A stretch of DNA of 64,000 nt from G965198795 sp965198795 (GCA_965198795.1 OZ240674.1:1984001-2048000); one strand, 5' to 3'. Positions 17,713 to 26,825 are shown, counted from the stretch's first letter. The notes: generated by a model from the letters alone, not told the origin. Made by a program: numbers and translations.

Positions 17713-20700
17713 ATGACGATTGACAGCAAGACCGGCGCCGCCAAGCTGACCGCCCAATGGCGGGACAACGCGGACCTGCTGGCGCGCGAGGGACTGTACG
17801 CGCCGGAAGACGAGCGTTCGTCCTGCGGCGTCGGCATGGTCGCCGCCATTGACGGCGAGCCGTCCCGCCAGGTCGTCGAGGCGGGCATCAACGCGCTGAG
17901 AAAGCTGTGGCACCGGGGCGCGGTGGACGCGGACGGCATGACCGGCGACGGCGCCGGCATCCATTTGCAGATTCCCCGCGAGTTCTTTCTGGAACACATC
18001 CGCGCCACCGGCCACGAGCCGGCGGAAGGCGAGAAACTGATCGTCGGCATGGTGTTCCTGCCGAAGACCGACTTCGGCGCGCTGGAAACCTGCCGTACCG
18101 TCATCGAGAGTGAAATTCTCGACAACGGCTATGTCCTTTACGGCTGGCGCCAGGTGCCGGTCGACGTCTCCGTCATCGGCGAAAAAGCCAACGCGACCCG
18201 GCCCGAGATCGAACAGGTCATGTTTGCGGCGCGCGGCGGCAAGGATGAGGCGGCTATAGAGCGCGAGCTCTACGTCTTGCGCCGCCGGGTTGAAAAAGGC
18301 GTGCGGGAAGCCCTGATACAGGACTTTTACATCTGTTCGCTGAGTTGCCGGTCGATCATCTACAAGGGCATGTTCCTGGCCGAACAGGTGACGTCTTTCT
18401 ATCCGGATCTGTTGGATCGGCGTTTTGAGAGCAACTTCGCCATCTATCACCAGCGTTATTCCACCAACACGTTCCCAACCTGGCGTTTGGCGCAGCCGTT
18501 CCGCATGCTGGCGCATAATGGCGAGATCAACACGGTGACCGGGAACGAGAACTGGACTCGCGCGCACGAACCGAAAATGGGGTCCGGTCTGCTGGGCGAC
18601 TCCATGGAAGATCTGAAGCCGGTCATCCAGGCCGGAAGCTCCGACTCGGCGTCGCTTGACGCCATGTTTGAATTGCTGTGCCGCGCCGGCCGGCCGGCGC
18701 CCGCGGCCCAGGTCCTGATGATCCCGGAGTCCGTCGGCGCCGGCGGCGCCATGCCGCAAGCCCACAAGGACATGTACGACTACACCAACAGCGTGGTTGA
18801 GCCGTGGGACGGTCCGGCGGCCGTCTGCGCGACGGACGGTGAGTGGCTGATCGGCGCCATGGACCGGAACGGTCTCCGCCCCATGCGGTATGTGGTGACG
18901 GCGGACGGCGTGCTGGTCGCCGGTTCCGAAGCGGGCATGGTGGAAATCCCCGAGGAACGGATAACGGCCAAGGGACGCCTGTCGCCTGGGGGCATGTTGG
19001 CCGTCAACCTGAAAGAGGGCCGACTCTATCACGACCGGGAAATCAAGGACTTCCTGGCGGCGCGCCAGCCTTACGGCGAATGGACGGCCCGCACCGTCCA
19101 CTGGCGGCGCGTCATCCGCGACGGGGACGATACGTTGACCGGCGAGGCCCTTTTGCGTCTTCAGCATTGCTTCGGCCAATCGCTGGAAGACATGGAGTTC
19201 ATTCTTCACCCCATGGCGGAGACGGGAAGGGAAGCCACCGGTTCCATGGGCGACGACGCCCCTCTGGCGGTCTTGTCGGACAAGTACCGCGGCCTGCACC
19301 ACTTCTTCCGTCAAATGTTCAGCCAGGTGACCAACCCGCCCATCGACAGCCTGCGCGAACGCCGCGTCATGACGCTGCGCACACGGTTGGGGAACCTGGG
19401 CAACGTCCTGGAGGAGGACCCGGCGCAGTGCGACCTGATTCAACTGGAGGGCCCCGTGTTGACCAACGCGTCGTTCCGCGACATCTTCGGCAAGCTGGAC
19501 CAGGACGCCGCCGTGATAGATTGCACCTTCGATCCCGGCGGCGGGACGGACGCCTTGAAGTCGGCCCTGGAGCGGGTTCGCTCGGAAGCGGAAGAGGCCG
19601 TGCGGGGCGGCGTCATTCACTTGGTGCTGACTGACGAAGCGATAGGGCCGGACAAGGCGCCCCTGCCCATGATCTTGGCGGCGGGCGGCGTTCACTCGCA
19701 CCTGGTTCACGAGGGCCTTAGAACCTTTACGTCTCTCAATGTGCGCTCGGCGGAGTGTCTGGATGTCCATTACTTCGCCGTGCTGATCGGTGTCGGCGCG
19801 ACGACCGTGAACGCCTACGGCGCGGAAGCGGCCATCGCGGACCGCCATCGCCGCGGCCTGTTGAACGGCGTCGATATCGAGACCGCCACCCGCAACTATA
19901 TGAACGCCATTGAGGCGGGCTTGCTGAAGATCATGTCCAAGATGGGCATTTCCGTCATCTCCAGTTACCGGGGTGGCTATTGCTTCGAGGCGGTCGGTCT
20001 CAGCCGCGCGGTCGTCGCGCGGTTCTTTCCCGGCATGCGGTCCCGGATTTCCGGCATCGGCCTCGCCGGCGTCCAGTCCAAGGTGCTGGAAATGCATCGG
20101 GAAGCGCACCGGGAGGCGCCGGCGCCGTTGTCCGTCGGCGGGTTCTACAAGTATCGCGCGTCCGGCGAGCGCCACGGACACGACGGCAAGCTGATCCACA
20201 TCCTGCAAAGCGCCGTCGGGAAGGAGAGTTATTCAGTCTACAAGCACTATTCCAGGGGCGTGAACAGCCGCGATCCCATCTACCTGCGCGACCTGCTGGA
20301 TTTCCGCCGGACCAGACCGGCCCTGCACGTGGACGAAGTGGAAAGCATCACGGAAATCCGGAAGCGTCTGGTGGCCCCCGGTATTTCGCTGGGCGCCCTC
20401 AGCCCGGAAGCGCATGAAACGCTGTCAATCGCCATGAACCGCATCGGCGCGAAATCGGACTCCGGCGAGGGCGGCGAGGACCCGGCGCGCTACAAACCGC
20501 GGCCGAATGGCGACAACGCCTCCAGCGCCATCAAACAGGTCGCGTCCGGACGGTTCGGCGTAACGGCGGAGTACCTCAACAACTGCCGCGAAATCGAGAT
20601 CAAGATGGCGCAGGGCGCGAAACCCGGCGAGGGCGGCCAGTTGCCCGGCTTCAAGGTCACCGGCCTGATCGCCAGGCTGCGCCATTCAACAGAAGGTGTG

Positions 20701-22263
20701 ACGCTGATCTCACCGCCGCCGCATCACGACATCTATTCCATCGAGGATCTGGCGCAGTTGATTTATGACCTGAAGCAGATCAACCCGGACGCGACCGTAT
20801 GCGTCAAGCTCGTCGCCCGCGCCGGCGTCGGCACCATCGCCGCCGGCGTGGCCAAGGCGAAAGCCGACGTGATCCTGATCTCCGGTCATGACGGCGGAAC
20901 GGGCGCGAGCCCGCAAAGCTCCATCAAATACGCCGGCCTGCCCTGGGAAATGGGTCTCTCGGAAGCCAATCAGGTTCTGACGCTGAACCGGTTGCGGCAC
21001 ACGGTGAAGCTCCGCGTTGACGGCGGCGTCAAAACAGGCCGCGACGTGGTGATCGGCGCCATGCTGGGCGCGGATGAATTCGGCGTCGGCACCGCGTCCC
21101 TGGTGGCCATGGGCTGCGTCATGGTGCGCCAATGCCACTCCAACACCTGCCCGGTCGGCGTTTGCACCCAGAACGAGGCGTTGCGGGAAAAATTCACCGG
21201 CACGCCGGAAAAAGTCGTCAACTTGTTCACGTTCATAGCCGAGGAAGTCGCGGAAATCCTGGCGTCGCTGGGCTTTCGCTCCATTAACGACGTCATCGGC
21301 CGCGCGGACCTGCTAACCCAGGTCAGCCGGGGCGCCGCTCATCTGGACGACCTGGATCTGAACGCGCTTTTGGCCATGGCGGACAACGGCGGCCATCCAC
21401 GCCATTCCACGTTGACCGAACGCAACGAGGTTCCGCCCACCCTGGACGAGCGGATCATCCGGGACGCGGAACACGCGCTGACCCAGGGTGAAAAGATGCA
21501 GTTGACCTATACGGTTCGCAACACGGACCGCGCCGTCGGCACACGCACGTCGTCCATGATGACCCGTAAATATGGCATGAACGGCCTGAAACCGGATCAT
21601 CTGACGGTCAGGCTGCGGGGGTCGGCGGGTCAAAGCCTCGGCGCCTTCGCGGTGCAGGGATTGACGCTGGAAGTGCTAGGCGACGCCAACGACTATGTGG
21701 GCAAGGGCCTGTCGGGCGGCGCCATCATCCTGCGCCCGCCCGTCTCCAGCCCTATTGTGAGCAACGAGAACACCATCATCGGCAACACGGTGCTCTACGG
21801 CGCCACGGCGGGCCAGCTGTTCGCGGCGGGTCAGGCGGGTGAGCGGTTCTGCGTCCGGAACTCGGGCGCTCAAGCCGTCGTCGAGGGATGCGGTTCCAAC
21901 GGCTGCGAATATATGACTGGCGGCGCCGCCGTCATTCTGGGCGCGGTCGGTCCGAACTTCGGCGCCGGCATGACCGGCGGCATGGCGTTCGTTTATGACG
22001 AGGACAACACGTTTGAAGCCCAGGCCAATGACGAGACCATCCTGTGGCGGCGGATCGAAACGCAATACTGGCAAGACGTCCTGAAGGTTCTGGTCCAGAC
22101 CCACGTCAAACGCACACACTCGCGCTTCGCCTTGACGCTGCTGAACGACTGGGAGCTGGAGTTGAGGAATTTCTGGCAGGTGGCGCCGAGGGAGATGGTG
22201 TCCAGGCTGGAGCACCCGATGGACAGCGCGTCCGAGGCGGGTATGCGCCAGGCGGGGGAGTAG
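17713..22263 (+). CDS. gltB: Glutamate synthase [NADPH] large subunit
   Basis: Alpha subunit of GOGAT, 1,516 residues, the usual length. A short propeptide is followed by the glutaminase domain with its N-terminal nucleophile Cys at residue 38 (ERSSCGVGMVAAID), which becomes residue 1 after cleavage. Ammonia released there is channelled to the FMN-binding synthase barrel (SGHDGGTGASPQSS around residue 1,060) and the 3Fe-4S motif CHSNTCPVGVC near residue 1,140. The C-terminal beta-helix carries the GxGxG-type repeats (VGKGLSGGAIILRP). With gltD it makes glutamate for nitrogen assimilation, together with glutamine synthetase, which is not in this window. A long open frame on the other strand here is a coding shadow. 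Confidence 0.98.
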   Translation: MTIDSKTGAAKLTAQWRDNADLLAREGLYAPEDERSSCGVGMVAAIDGEPSRQVVEAGINALRKLWHRGAVDADGMTGDGAGIHLQIPREFFLEHIRATGHEPAEGEKLIVGMVFLPKTDFGALETCRTVIESEILDNGYVLYGWRQVPVDVSVIGEKANATRPEIEQVMFAARGGKDEAAIERELYVLRRRVEKGVREALIQDFYICSLSCRSIIYKGMFLAEQVTSFYPDLLDRRFESNFAIYHQRYSTNTFPTWRLAQPFRMLAHNGEINTVTGNENWTRAHEPKMGSGLLGDSMEDLKPVIQAGSSDSASLDAMFELLCRAGRPAPAAQVLMIPESVGAGGAMPQAHKDMYDYTNSVVEPWDGPAAVCATDGEWLIGAMDRNGLRPMRYVVTADGVLVAGSEAGMVEIPEERITAKGRLSPGGMLAVNLKEGRLYHDREIKDFLAARQPYGEWTARTVHWRRVIRDGDDTLTGEALLRLQHCFGQSLEDMEFILHPMAETGREATGSMGDDAPLAVLSDKYRGLHHFFRQMFSQVTNPPIDSLRERRVMTLRTRLGNLGNVLEEDPAQCDLIQLEGPVLTNASFRDIFGKLDQDAAVIDCTFDPGGGTDALKSALERVRSEAEEAVRGGVIHLVLTDEAIGPDKAPLPMILAAGGVHSHLVHEGLRTFTSLNVRSAECLDVHYFAVLIGVGATTVNAYGAEAAIADRHRRGLLNGVDIETATRNYMNAIEAGLLKIMSKMGISVISSYRGGYCFEAVGLSRAVVARFFPGMRSRISGIGLAGVQSKVLEMHREAHREAPAPLSVGGFYKYRASGERHGHDGKLIHILQSAVGKESYSVYKHYSRGVNSRDPIYLRDLLDFRRTRPALHVDEVESITEIRKRLVAPGISLGALSPEAHETLSIAMNRIGAKSDSGEGGEDPARYKPRPNGDNASSAIKQVASGRFGVTAEYLNNCREIEIKMAQGAKPGEGGQLPGFKVTGLIARLRHSTEGVTLISPPPHHDIYSIEDLAQLIYDLKQINPDATVCVKLVARAGVGTIAAGVAKAKADVILISGHDGGTGASPQSSIKYAGLPWEMGLSEANQVLTLNRLRHTVKLRVDGGVKTGRDVVIGAMLGADEFGVGTASLVAMGCVMVRQCHSNTCPVGVCTQNEALREKFTGTPEKVVNLFTFIAEEVAEILASLGFRSINDVIGRADLLTQVSRGAAHLDDLDLNALLAMADNGGHPRHSTLTERNEVPPTLDERIIRDAEHALTQGEKMQLTYTVRNTDRAVGTRTSSMMTRKYGMNGLKPDHLTVRLRGSAGQSLGAFAVQGLTLEVLGDANDYVGKGLSGGAIILRPPVSSPIVSNENTIIGNTVLYGATAGQLFAAGQAGERFCVRNSGAQAVVEGCGSNGCEYMTGGAAVILGAVGPNFGAGMTGGMAFVYDEDNTFEAQANDETILWRRIETQYWQDVLKVLVQTHVKRTHSRFALTLLNDWELELRNFWQVAPREMVSRLEHPMDSASEAGMRQAGE

Positions 22264-22285
22264 GCCGCTCACCGCCGTCCCCGAC

Positions 22286-22837
22286 TCACGGAGTTTCGGG
22301 CAGGTTTTCGAACAGGTTTTCGAAGCGTGCGCGGTATCGGATGAATTGGGTGAATCCGGCCATGGCGGCGACCGTCTCGCCATCCGCCGAAAACGGCAGG
22401 CGCAGCGAAGCGAAGCGCGCCGGGTGGCCGCCGTCCTTGGGCGCGAAGGTGTCCGCGAACATGCGCGGTTCCCTGTCGTTCATCGCCGCCTTGTATTGTC
22501 TTCGTATGCGCCTTGCCATGGCGCGGGGCTGAAAAACGTCAACGGACTTGCCAAGCATGTCTTGACGATAGAATTTTTGACGCTCCTCGCCCCAATGTTC
22601 GTAGATGAAGTCGGGCCGCTTCCCCGGCGCCACGCGCACGACGGCGAGCCATGGCAACAGCTTTCCAGGTATGAAGGCGTGCTTAAATTCCTCAATCTTC
22701 GGCGCCCAGCGGTTTCGCCGCAGAATTCTCCAGTATTCGAGCACCTGGACAAACTCCGCCGAAACCGTCGCGGCGCGCTCAATGGAAACGGCGGTCGACG
22801 ATAATCGTCCCTGGTCCGTGTTGAACTTACCGGCCAT
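22286..22837 (-). CDS. PAS_5-family protein, tandem copy 1
   Basis: Small cytoplasmic protein of 183 residues made almost entirely of a PAS_5-type domain: VLEYWRILRRNRWAP near residue 33, then IPGKLLPWLAVVRV and RLPFSADGETVAAMAGFTQF. It has no output domain, so its role is unknown; small PAS proteins of this type may sense a ligand or partner with another regulator. The start is firm, with GGGGAGG 8 bases before the ATG. The leader contains a small hairpin (GCCCGCATAAGGGC on the coding strand). It is one of two near-identical neighbours; the copies differ at about two dozen residues, mostly in the second half. Its own C-terminus is shorter than that of copy 2. Confidence 0.85.
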   Translation of the reverse strand: MAGKFNTDQGRLSSTAVSIERAATVSAEFVQVLEYWRILRRNRWAPKIEEFKHAFIPGKLLPWLAVVRVAPGKRPDFIYEHWGEERQKFYRQDMLGKSVDVFQPRAMARRIRRQYKAAMNDREPRMFADTFAPKDGGHPARFASLRLPFSADGETVAAMAGFTQFIRYRARFENLFENLPETP

Positions 22838-22994
22838 TGGATCAACCTCCCCATGTGAGCCCTTATGCGGGCTTCTTTCTCTTAGGGAAATGATAAGCTC
22901 TTAGGAATATGATGAGGATTTTCACGAGGTCAAGAGACGCGGGTCTCGAAAATCGCGAGACGGCGGGCGCGCCCCGGGCCGGGGCGCAAGCCGC

Positions 22995-23573
22995 TCACCG
23001 CCAGTTCTTTTGTCTCTGGCTCGCGCCGGCGCCAGACAGGGGTTCGAACAGGTTCGCGAAGTTGTCGCGGTAACGGAAGAATTGGGTGAACCCGGCCATG
23101 GCGGCGACCGTCTCGCCATCCGCCGAAAACGGCAGGCGAATCGAGGCGAAGCGCGCCGGGCCGCCGCCGTCCTTGGGCGCGAAGGTCTCCGCGAACATGC
23201 GCGGTTCCCTGTCGTTCATCGCCGCCTTGTATTGTCTTTGCAGACGCTTCGCCATGACGCCGGGCCGGAAAACGTCAATGGACTTGCCCAACAGGTCTTG
23301 GCGATAGAGTTTTTGACACCCCTCGCCCCAATGTTCGTAGATGAAGTCAGGCCGCTCCCCAGGCTCCACGCGCACGACGGTGAGCCATGGCAACAGCTTT
23401 CCAGGTATGAAGGCGTGCTTAAATTCCTCAACCTTCGGCGCCCAGCGGTTTCGCCGCAGACTTCTCCAGTATTCGAGCACCTGGACAAACTCCGCCGAAA
23501 CCGTCGCGGCGCACTCGATGGAAACGGCGGTCGACGATAATCGTCCCTGGTCCGTGTTGAACTTACCGGCCAT
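22995..23573 (-). CDS. PAS_5-family protein, tandem copy 2
   Basis: Paralogue of the preceding gene, 192 residues, sharing the same start region, ribosome-binding site and leader hairpin. The first 60 residues are almost unchanged; changes gather after residue 65 (for example GEERQKF becomes GEGCQKL) and the tails differ completely (ending ASQRQKNWR here). The offset between the two start codons is exactly 736 bases. Both copies keep open frames and intact signals, so both are probably expressed. No known partner is adjacent, and the next gene upstream is a divergent amidotransferase. The frame is open for another 200 codons upstream, but that is antisense to the amidotransferase and lacks a start signal. 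Confidence 0.85.
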   Translation of the reverse strand: MAGKFNTDQGRLSSTAVSIECAATVSAEFVQVLEYWRSLRRNRWAPKVEEFKHAFIPGKLLPWLTVVRVEPGERPDFIYEHWGEGCQKLYRQDLLGKSIDVFRPGVMAKRLQRQYKAAMNDREPRMFAETFAPKDGGGPARFASIRLPFSADGETVAAMAGFTQFFRYRDNFANLFEPLSGAGASQRQKNWR

Positions 23574-23723
23574 TGGATCAACCTCCCCATGTGAGCCCTT
23601 ATGCGGGCTTCTTTCTCTTAGGGATATGATAAGGATTTTCACGAGGTCAAGAGACGCGGGTCTCGAAAATCGCGAGACGGCGGGTATATTTGTATCAATT
23701 GACCAGATTGAATCGGCGAACTG

Positions 23724-24452
23724 ATGACAAAACCGGACTCCCGGCGGCCAAGGGTCGGCGTGCTTTTGGACTATGTGTCCAGCGGCGGGTTCTCCAATCG
23801 GCCTCATTATGCTTTGCGCCGGGCTTATTTTGACGCGGTTTGGCAGGCTGGCGGATTGCCGTTCGCCCTGCCTTACCTGCCGGAAGCGGGCGGCGCCTAT
23901 CTGGAAACGATGGACGCCCTGGTTTTTCCGGGCGGCTTCTATCCCTTCCCCAAATCCGTTTATGGCGAGGCGGCTCCCGCGGACGAGGCCATCCATCCCC
24001 GGCACGCCTTTGAGGTGGACTTCATGCGGGCCGCCCACGAACGCGACATGCCCACGCTCGGGATTTGCGCCGGCATGCAGGTGATGGCCGTGCTGGACGG
24101 GGCGACGCTTTATCCAGATCTGAAGTCGGACCCCGGCTCGCCGGTCGATCACCTGAACGGAAAACCGGCGGAACAGACGGCCCACGGCGTGCGCCTGAAG
24201 GCCGGCAGCCAGCTGCGCCGGATCATCGGCAGGGACGAAATTCAAGTGAACACGGCTCACAACGAAGCGGTGAGGAAACGGCCCGGCCGGCTCTTATGCA
24301 ACGCGGTTTCCGAAGACGGGCTTGTCGAGGGCGTGGAAGACGCCGGGCGCGCCTTCTGGATCGGCGTGCAATGGCATCCGGAATTCTTTCCAACCACCGG
24401 AGAGGCTGATTTTAAACTGTTCAAGGCCCTCATCAAGGCCGCCCGGGGATAA
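23724..24452 (+). CDS. Class I glutamine amidotransferase-like (PuuD/peptidase C26) hydrolase
   Basis: Predicted hydrolase of gamma-glutamyl amide bonds, related to gamma-glutamyl-GABA hydrolase PuuD. The 242-residue product has the nucleophile elbow LGICAGMQVMAV (Cys near residue 114) and the catalytic His-Glu in VQWHPEFFP near residue 218, so the triad is complete. The exact substrate is unknown: relatives act on gamma-glutamyl-GABA or other gamma-glutamyl amines, and no polyamine genes are adjacent. No strong Shine-Dalgarno precedes the ATG. It is divergent from the PAS_5 pair and followed by repeat-rich DNA. Confidence 0.88.
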   Translation: MTKPDSRRPRVGVLLDYVSSGGFSNRPHYALRRAYFDAVWQAGGLPFALPYLPEAGGAYLETMDALVFPGGFYPFPKSVYGEAAPADEAIHPRHAFEVDFMRAAHERDMPTLGICAGMQVMAVLDGATLYPDLKSDPGSPVDHLNGKPAEQTAHGVRLKAGSQLRRIIGRDEIQVNTAHNEAVRKRPGRLLCNAVSEDGLVEGVEDAGRAFWIGVQWHPEFFPTTGEADFKLFKALIKAARG

Positions 24453-24835
24453 GGACTGGGCCGTCACAAGGGGCCCGGAAAACCAGAGCCGCCGGGAGGG
24501 GATTCGCAAGCGGGCGGGACTTATATGACGGTCTCGCTTGAAGCCGGCGCGTCACCCCCGCACGGGCGGGGTTTGGATGATGAACCCTCATGGAGCAAGA
24601 GCGTCGCCCCCGCGCCCGTATTCCGTCACCCCCGCGTAGGCGGGGGTCCGCTCAGAAGGCGGTCTGGATTCCCGCTTGCGCGGGAATGACAAAGAGGGCG
24701 GGGAAATGAAGGAGCGAGGGCGCGGGCCATTGGGGCCAACCCTCCCGGCGTCTGGCGGGGCCTGTGGGTGATGTTTTTGACGGCTTTTTTTAGGCTCAAG
24801 GCGCATGGCCCGGTCATGCCGGCCAGCGGGCGGCC
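24453..24835. repeat. Intergenic region with paired-hairpin repeat
   Basis: No gene is seen. The clearest copy of the paired-hairpin repeat is here: hairpin 1 at 24628-24647 (CACCCCCGCGTAGGCGGGGGT) and hairpin 2 at 24667-24688 (ATTCCCGCTTGCGCGGGAAT), only about 20 bases apart, against 60-100 in other copies. It lies between two convergent genes. Confidence 0.75.
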
Positions 24836-25405
24836 TTATCGGGTCGCGCGCGCGGCGGGTCGTGCCCGGACAAGATAGCTGAACGTCATGCCGTGCTGCT
24901 GAAAGGCGTCCGCCAAGGCTTTCGCCTCGACCGCGAGAACGAACACCCAGTCCTTCCTGACCAGCCAGGCGGCGTGGTCGTACGCCCGGGGCGGTTGGTC
25001 CGTCTGATGAGCCGCGATCAGCGCCAGCAAGGTTCGTTCGTCGGCCGTCGTTTCCCTGGCGGCGACGGCGCCGAAGGAAATCGGCCGGCGCGCTCCAGCG
25101 TTCAGGGTTTCCAGAAAATCCTTTAAATCACCGATCGCCCGCCTGCCCGCGGCCGTTCCGAAAACGTCCAGAAAATTCTTATGGACCTGGTTCCAATTGC
25201 TGGGGCTGTGAAGCCATGAACGGATCGATTCCAACAGCAACCGCTCGCCCCTGGCGAAGTCGGGCCAGGGCTTTTGTTGAACGATGGAGCATACGACCGG
25301 CCTCGCCCCGCCTGTCCGATGGCCTTTCCGGAGAGCTTCCGTTTTCCGCCGCCGGAGACCGTGGGGGGCGGGCGAAAAGGGGGATGCGGGCGGCTGGCTG
25401 GGCAT
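24836..25405 (-). CDS. Protein of unknown function behind a Fur box
   Basis: A 189-residue product that I do not recognise. The N-terminal 30 residues are rich in Pro and Arg (MPSQPPASPFSPAPHGLRRR) and probably disordered. The rest looks like a compact helical domain with several Trp residues and a single Cys near residue 39. There is no signal peptide or membrane helix. The start is well supported, since AGGAG lies 6 bases before the ATG. A strong Fur-type operator sits about 45 bases upstream, and a HugZ-like heme gene lies upstream on the same strand, so a role in iron limitation or heme handling is likely. Nothing in the sequence shows the activity. Confidence 0.7.
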   Translation of the reverse strand: MPSQPPASPFSPAPHGLRRRKTEALRKGHRTGGARPVVCSIVQQKPWPDFARGERLLLESIRSWLHSPSNWNQVHKNFLDVFGTAAGRRAIGDLKDFLETLNAGARRPISFGAVAARETTADERTLLALIAAHQTDQPPRAYDHAAWLVRKDWVFVLAVEAKALADAFQQHGMTFSYLVRARPAARATR

Positions 25406-25447
25406 GGAAGACTCCTATCTCGATCAGCATTCGTCCTTCCTTATAGT

Positions 25448-25466
25448 GCAAATGATAATCATTCGC
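25448..25466. promoter_or_regulatory. Fur-type iron box
   Basis: GCAAATGATAATCATTCGC matches the 19-base Fur consensus GATAATGATAATCATTATC at 15 positions, including the whole central AATGATAATCATT palindrome. It lies 43 bases upstream of the start codon of the minus-strand gene ending at 24836, where a promoter would be expected. No plus-strand gene lies downstream within 400 bases. It predicts repression of that gene when iron is plentiful. Confidence 0.8.
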
Positions 25467-25898
25467 AATTTATTTTTCACCCCTGGTAATGGGCCAGGCG
25501 GTTTGAATCTCCGGCCTGACCCCGGAGAGGGTTGTTGAGAACACAGGCCATTGGGCCGCTCCTCCCCGCGCCTGGCGGGATGTGACGATCCCTCCCGGCG
25601 CCGGGGCGCCCTTCCCGCGCGGGCGGGGTTTGAATGACGACCCCTTACGGAGCCAAAGCGTCACCCCCGCGCCCGCATTCCGCCGCCCCCGCGAAGGCGG
25701 GAGTCCAGAGCGCCCCTTTTCACGCATGATTGCTTGCCGCGCATGATTGGTTGTCACGCATGACCGGCCGTCACTGACGATAAGCCGGAACGCGGGCCGC
25801 CCGGCTGGACTCCCGCCTTCGCGGGAATGACGAAACAGGAGCGGGGAGGGAATGACGAAATCAAGAGAACCGGAATGACAAGGAAAGGGCGCGGAACC
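25467..25898. repeat. Intergenic region with paired-hairpin repeat
   Basis: No gene seen. A long copy of the paired-hairpin repeat has hairpin 1 at 25684-25704 (GCCCCCGCGAAGGCGGGAG) and hairpin 2 at 25809-25829 (ACTCCCGCCTTCGCGGGAAT). Between them GCATGA-type units (GCATGATTGCTTG, GCATGATTGGTTG, GCATGACCGG) are repeated three times. The block separates the HugZ-like gene from the Fur-box gene, so the two are unlikely to share one simple message. Confidence 0.7.
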
Positions 25899-26654
25899 TT
25901 ACGCCTTCCCCCGCGCCATCCTTGCGAGCGCCGCCGTCATGCCGCGCAGTTGCTCTGGAGAGCGCAGCGGTTTCGGAAACTGAAGACGCGCGAATCGCCC
26001 CTTGCGCGCCAGGTCGAGGCCGAACGCGTCCACCCCCGTCATCCGCCAGCCCGAGCCTTTCCGGCCCAGCAGCCTGTTGGCGTAAAGGTCGATGGCGTCC
26101 GCGTGATCCGCGTTCATATGCTCGACGACGCCCGCCTCGGCGTTCGCGAAGGCGCCGGCCGTGCCGGCGTCCAGCAGGACCTCCTCTTTCCTGATCCACA
26201 GCGCCTTGGCGAAGCCGCCGACGTAATGAACGCGCTCGATCGTCAGCTTGTAATAACCGAAGTCGCCGAAGCCTTCGTACATCCGCGCTTCCGGATGGCG
26301 CGCCAGATAGCGCTCCCGGTGGTAGGGGTCTTCCGTTTTGGCGACCACGCCCATAAAGGCCGCGCGGGGTCCGCGTTGGGGGTTGGAAAGGTTCGATCCC
26401 TCCTCGATCAACAGAGCCGCCTTCGGGTCGGACAGCAAATTCCGGGTGTGATCCGAGAGCCCGGAGAACAGGAACAGGAAGCCGCCGTCCTGATCCGGCG
26501 CAAACGTCACCAGCGACGCGTAAGGTCCGCCTTCCCGGCCGCTGTGCGTCGTGGCCAGCGATCCGGACCGGGCGTCGCGGATCAGGCGCCCGGCGTCGGC
26601 GATAAAGGTGGACCGGTCTTGCTGGACGGGTCCGCGCGGCTTTTCCTCATTCAT
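25899..26654 (-). CDS. HugZ-like heme-utilisation / pyridoxamine-phosphate-oxidase-fold protein
   Basis: Predicted cytoplasmic protein of 251 residues with an N-terminal split-barrel flavin-binding-like domain (about residues 15-150, with GGPYASLVTFAPDQDGGFLF and RGPRAAFMGVV). The C-terminal DUF2470-type domain, about 170-250, contains EHMNADHADAIDLYA. This two-domain form is that of HugZ/HutZ proteins, which bind or degrade heme, and of related uncharacterised oxidoreductases. The conserved His-rich segment in the second domain is present. A role in iron recovery from heme fits the nearby Fur box, although no Fur box was seen directly before this gene. A general flavin or F420-type reductase role is the alternative. 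Confidence 0.85.
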   Translation of the reverse strand: MNEEKPRGPVQQDRSTFIADAGRLIRDARSGSLATTHSGREGGPYASLVTFAPDQDGGFLFLFSGLSDHTRNLLSDPKAALLIEEGSNLSNPQRGPRAAFMGVVAKTEDPYHRERYLARHPEARMYEGFGDFGYYKLTIERVHYVGGFAKALWIRKEEVLLDAGTAGAFANAEAGVVEHMNADHADAIDLYANRLLGRKGSGWRMTGVDAFGLDLARKGRFARLQFPKPLRSPEQLRGMTAALARMARGKA

Positions 26655-26825
26655 GGTTTCTCACTCTCATTGGGACGACGAAGGGGCGTCCGGGACAGGG
26701 AGACCGGCAGGGTGACTATAAGCCGAAAACCCGCGCCGCCCCGAAGCATATCGAACCCGATGCGGCTTTTCATGCCGTCCATGCCCAAAATAGGCTAAAG
26801 TTCAGCCATAAAATCGCCCCAGAGT

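Larger units (their letters stand above)
22286..23690. repeat. 736-bp tandem gene duplication
   Basis: The two PAS_5 genes and their leaders form a direct tandem duplication with a 736-base period. The leaders are nearly identical (both contain CCCCATGTGAGCCCTTATGC and GGTCAAGAGACGCGGGTCTC on the + strand), apart from about 19 extra bases in the first copy near 22893-22912. Conservation ends just after GCGAGACGGCGGG at both right edges, which marks the probable breakpoint. The coding parts have diverged more than the leaders. Confidence 0.9.

Noticed and set aside
17644..20208. 854-codon open frame antisense to gltB
   Set aside because: Lies wholly against a clear glutamate synthase gene; it has no family pattern and low-complexity composition typical of the opposite strand of high-GC coding DNA.
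22480..22854. Overlapping 124-codon frame (MGRLIQWPVSS) present in both PAS_5 copies
   Set aside because: It is kept only because the copies are near-identical. The frame overlaps the real gene, has no ribosome site of its own, and ends at a chance stop.
23574..24260. Extension of PAS_5 copy 2 by about 230 residues upstream
   Set aside because: The extra part is antisense to the amidotransferase gene, and the conserved ribosome-binding site marks the shorter start, the same as in copy 1.
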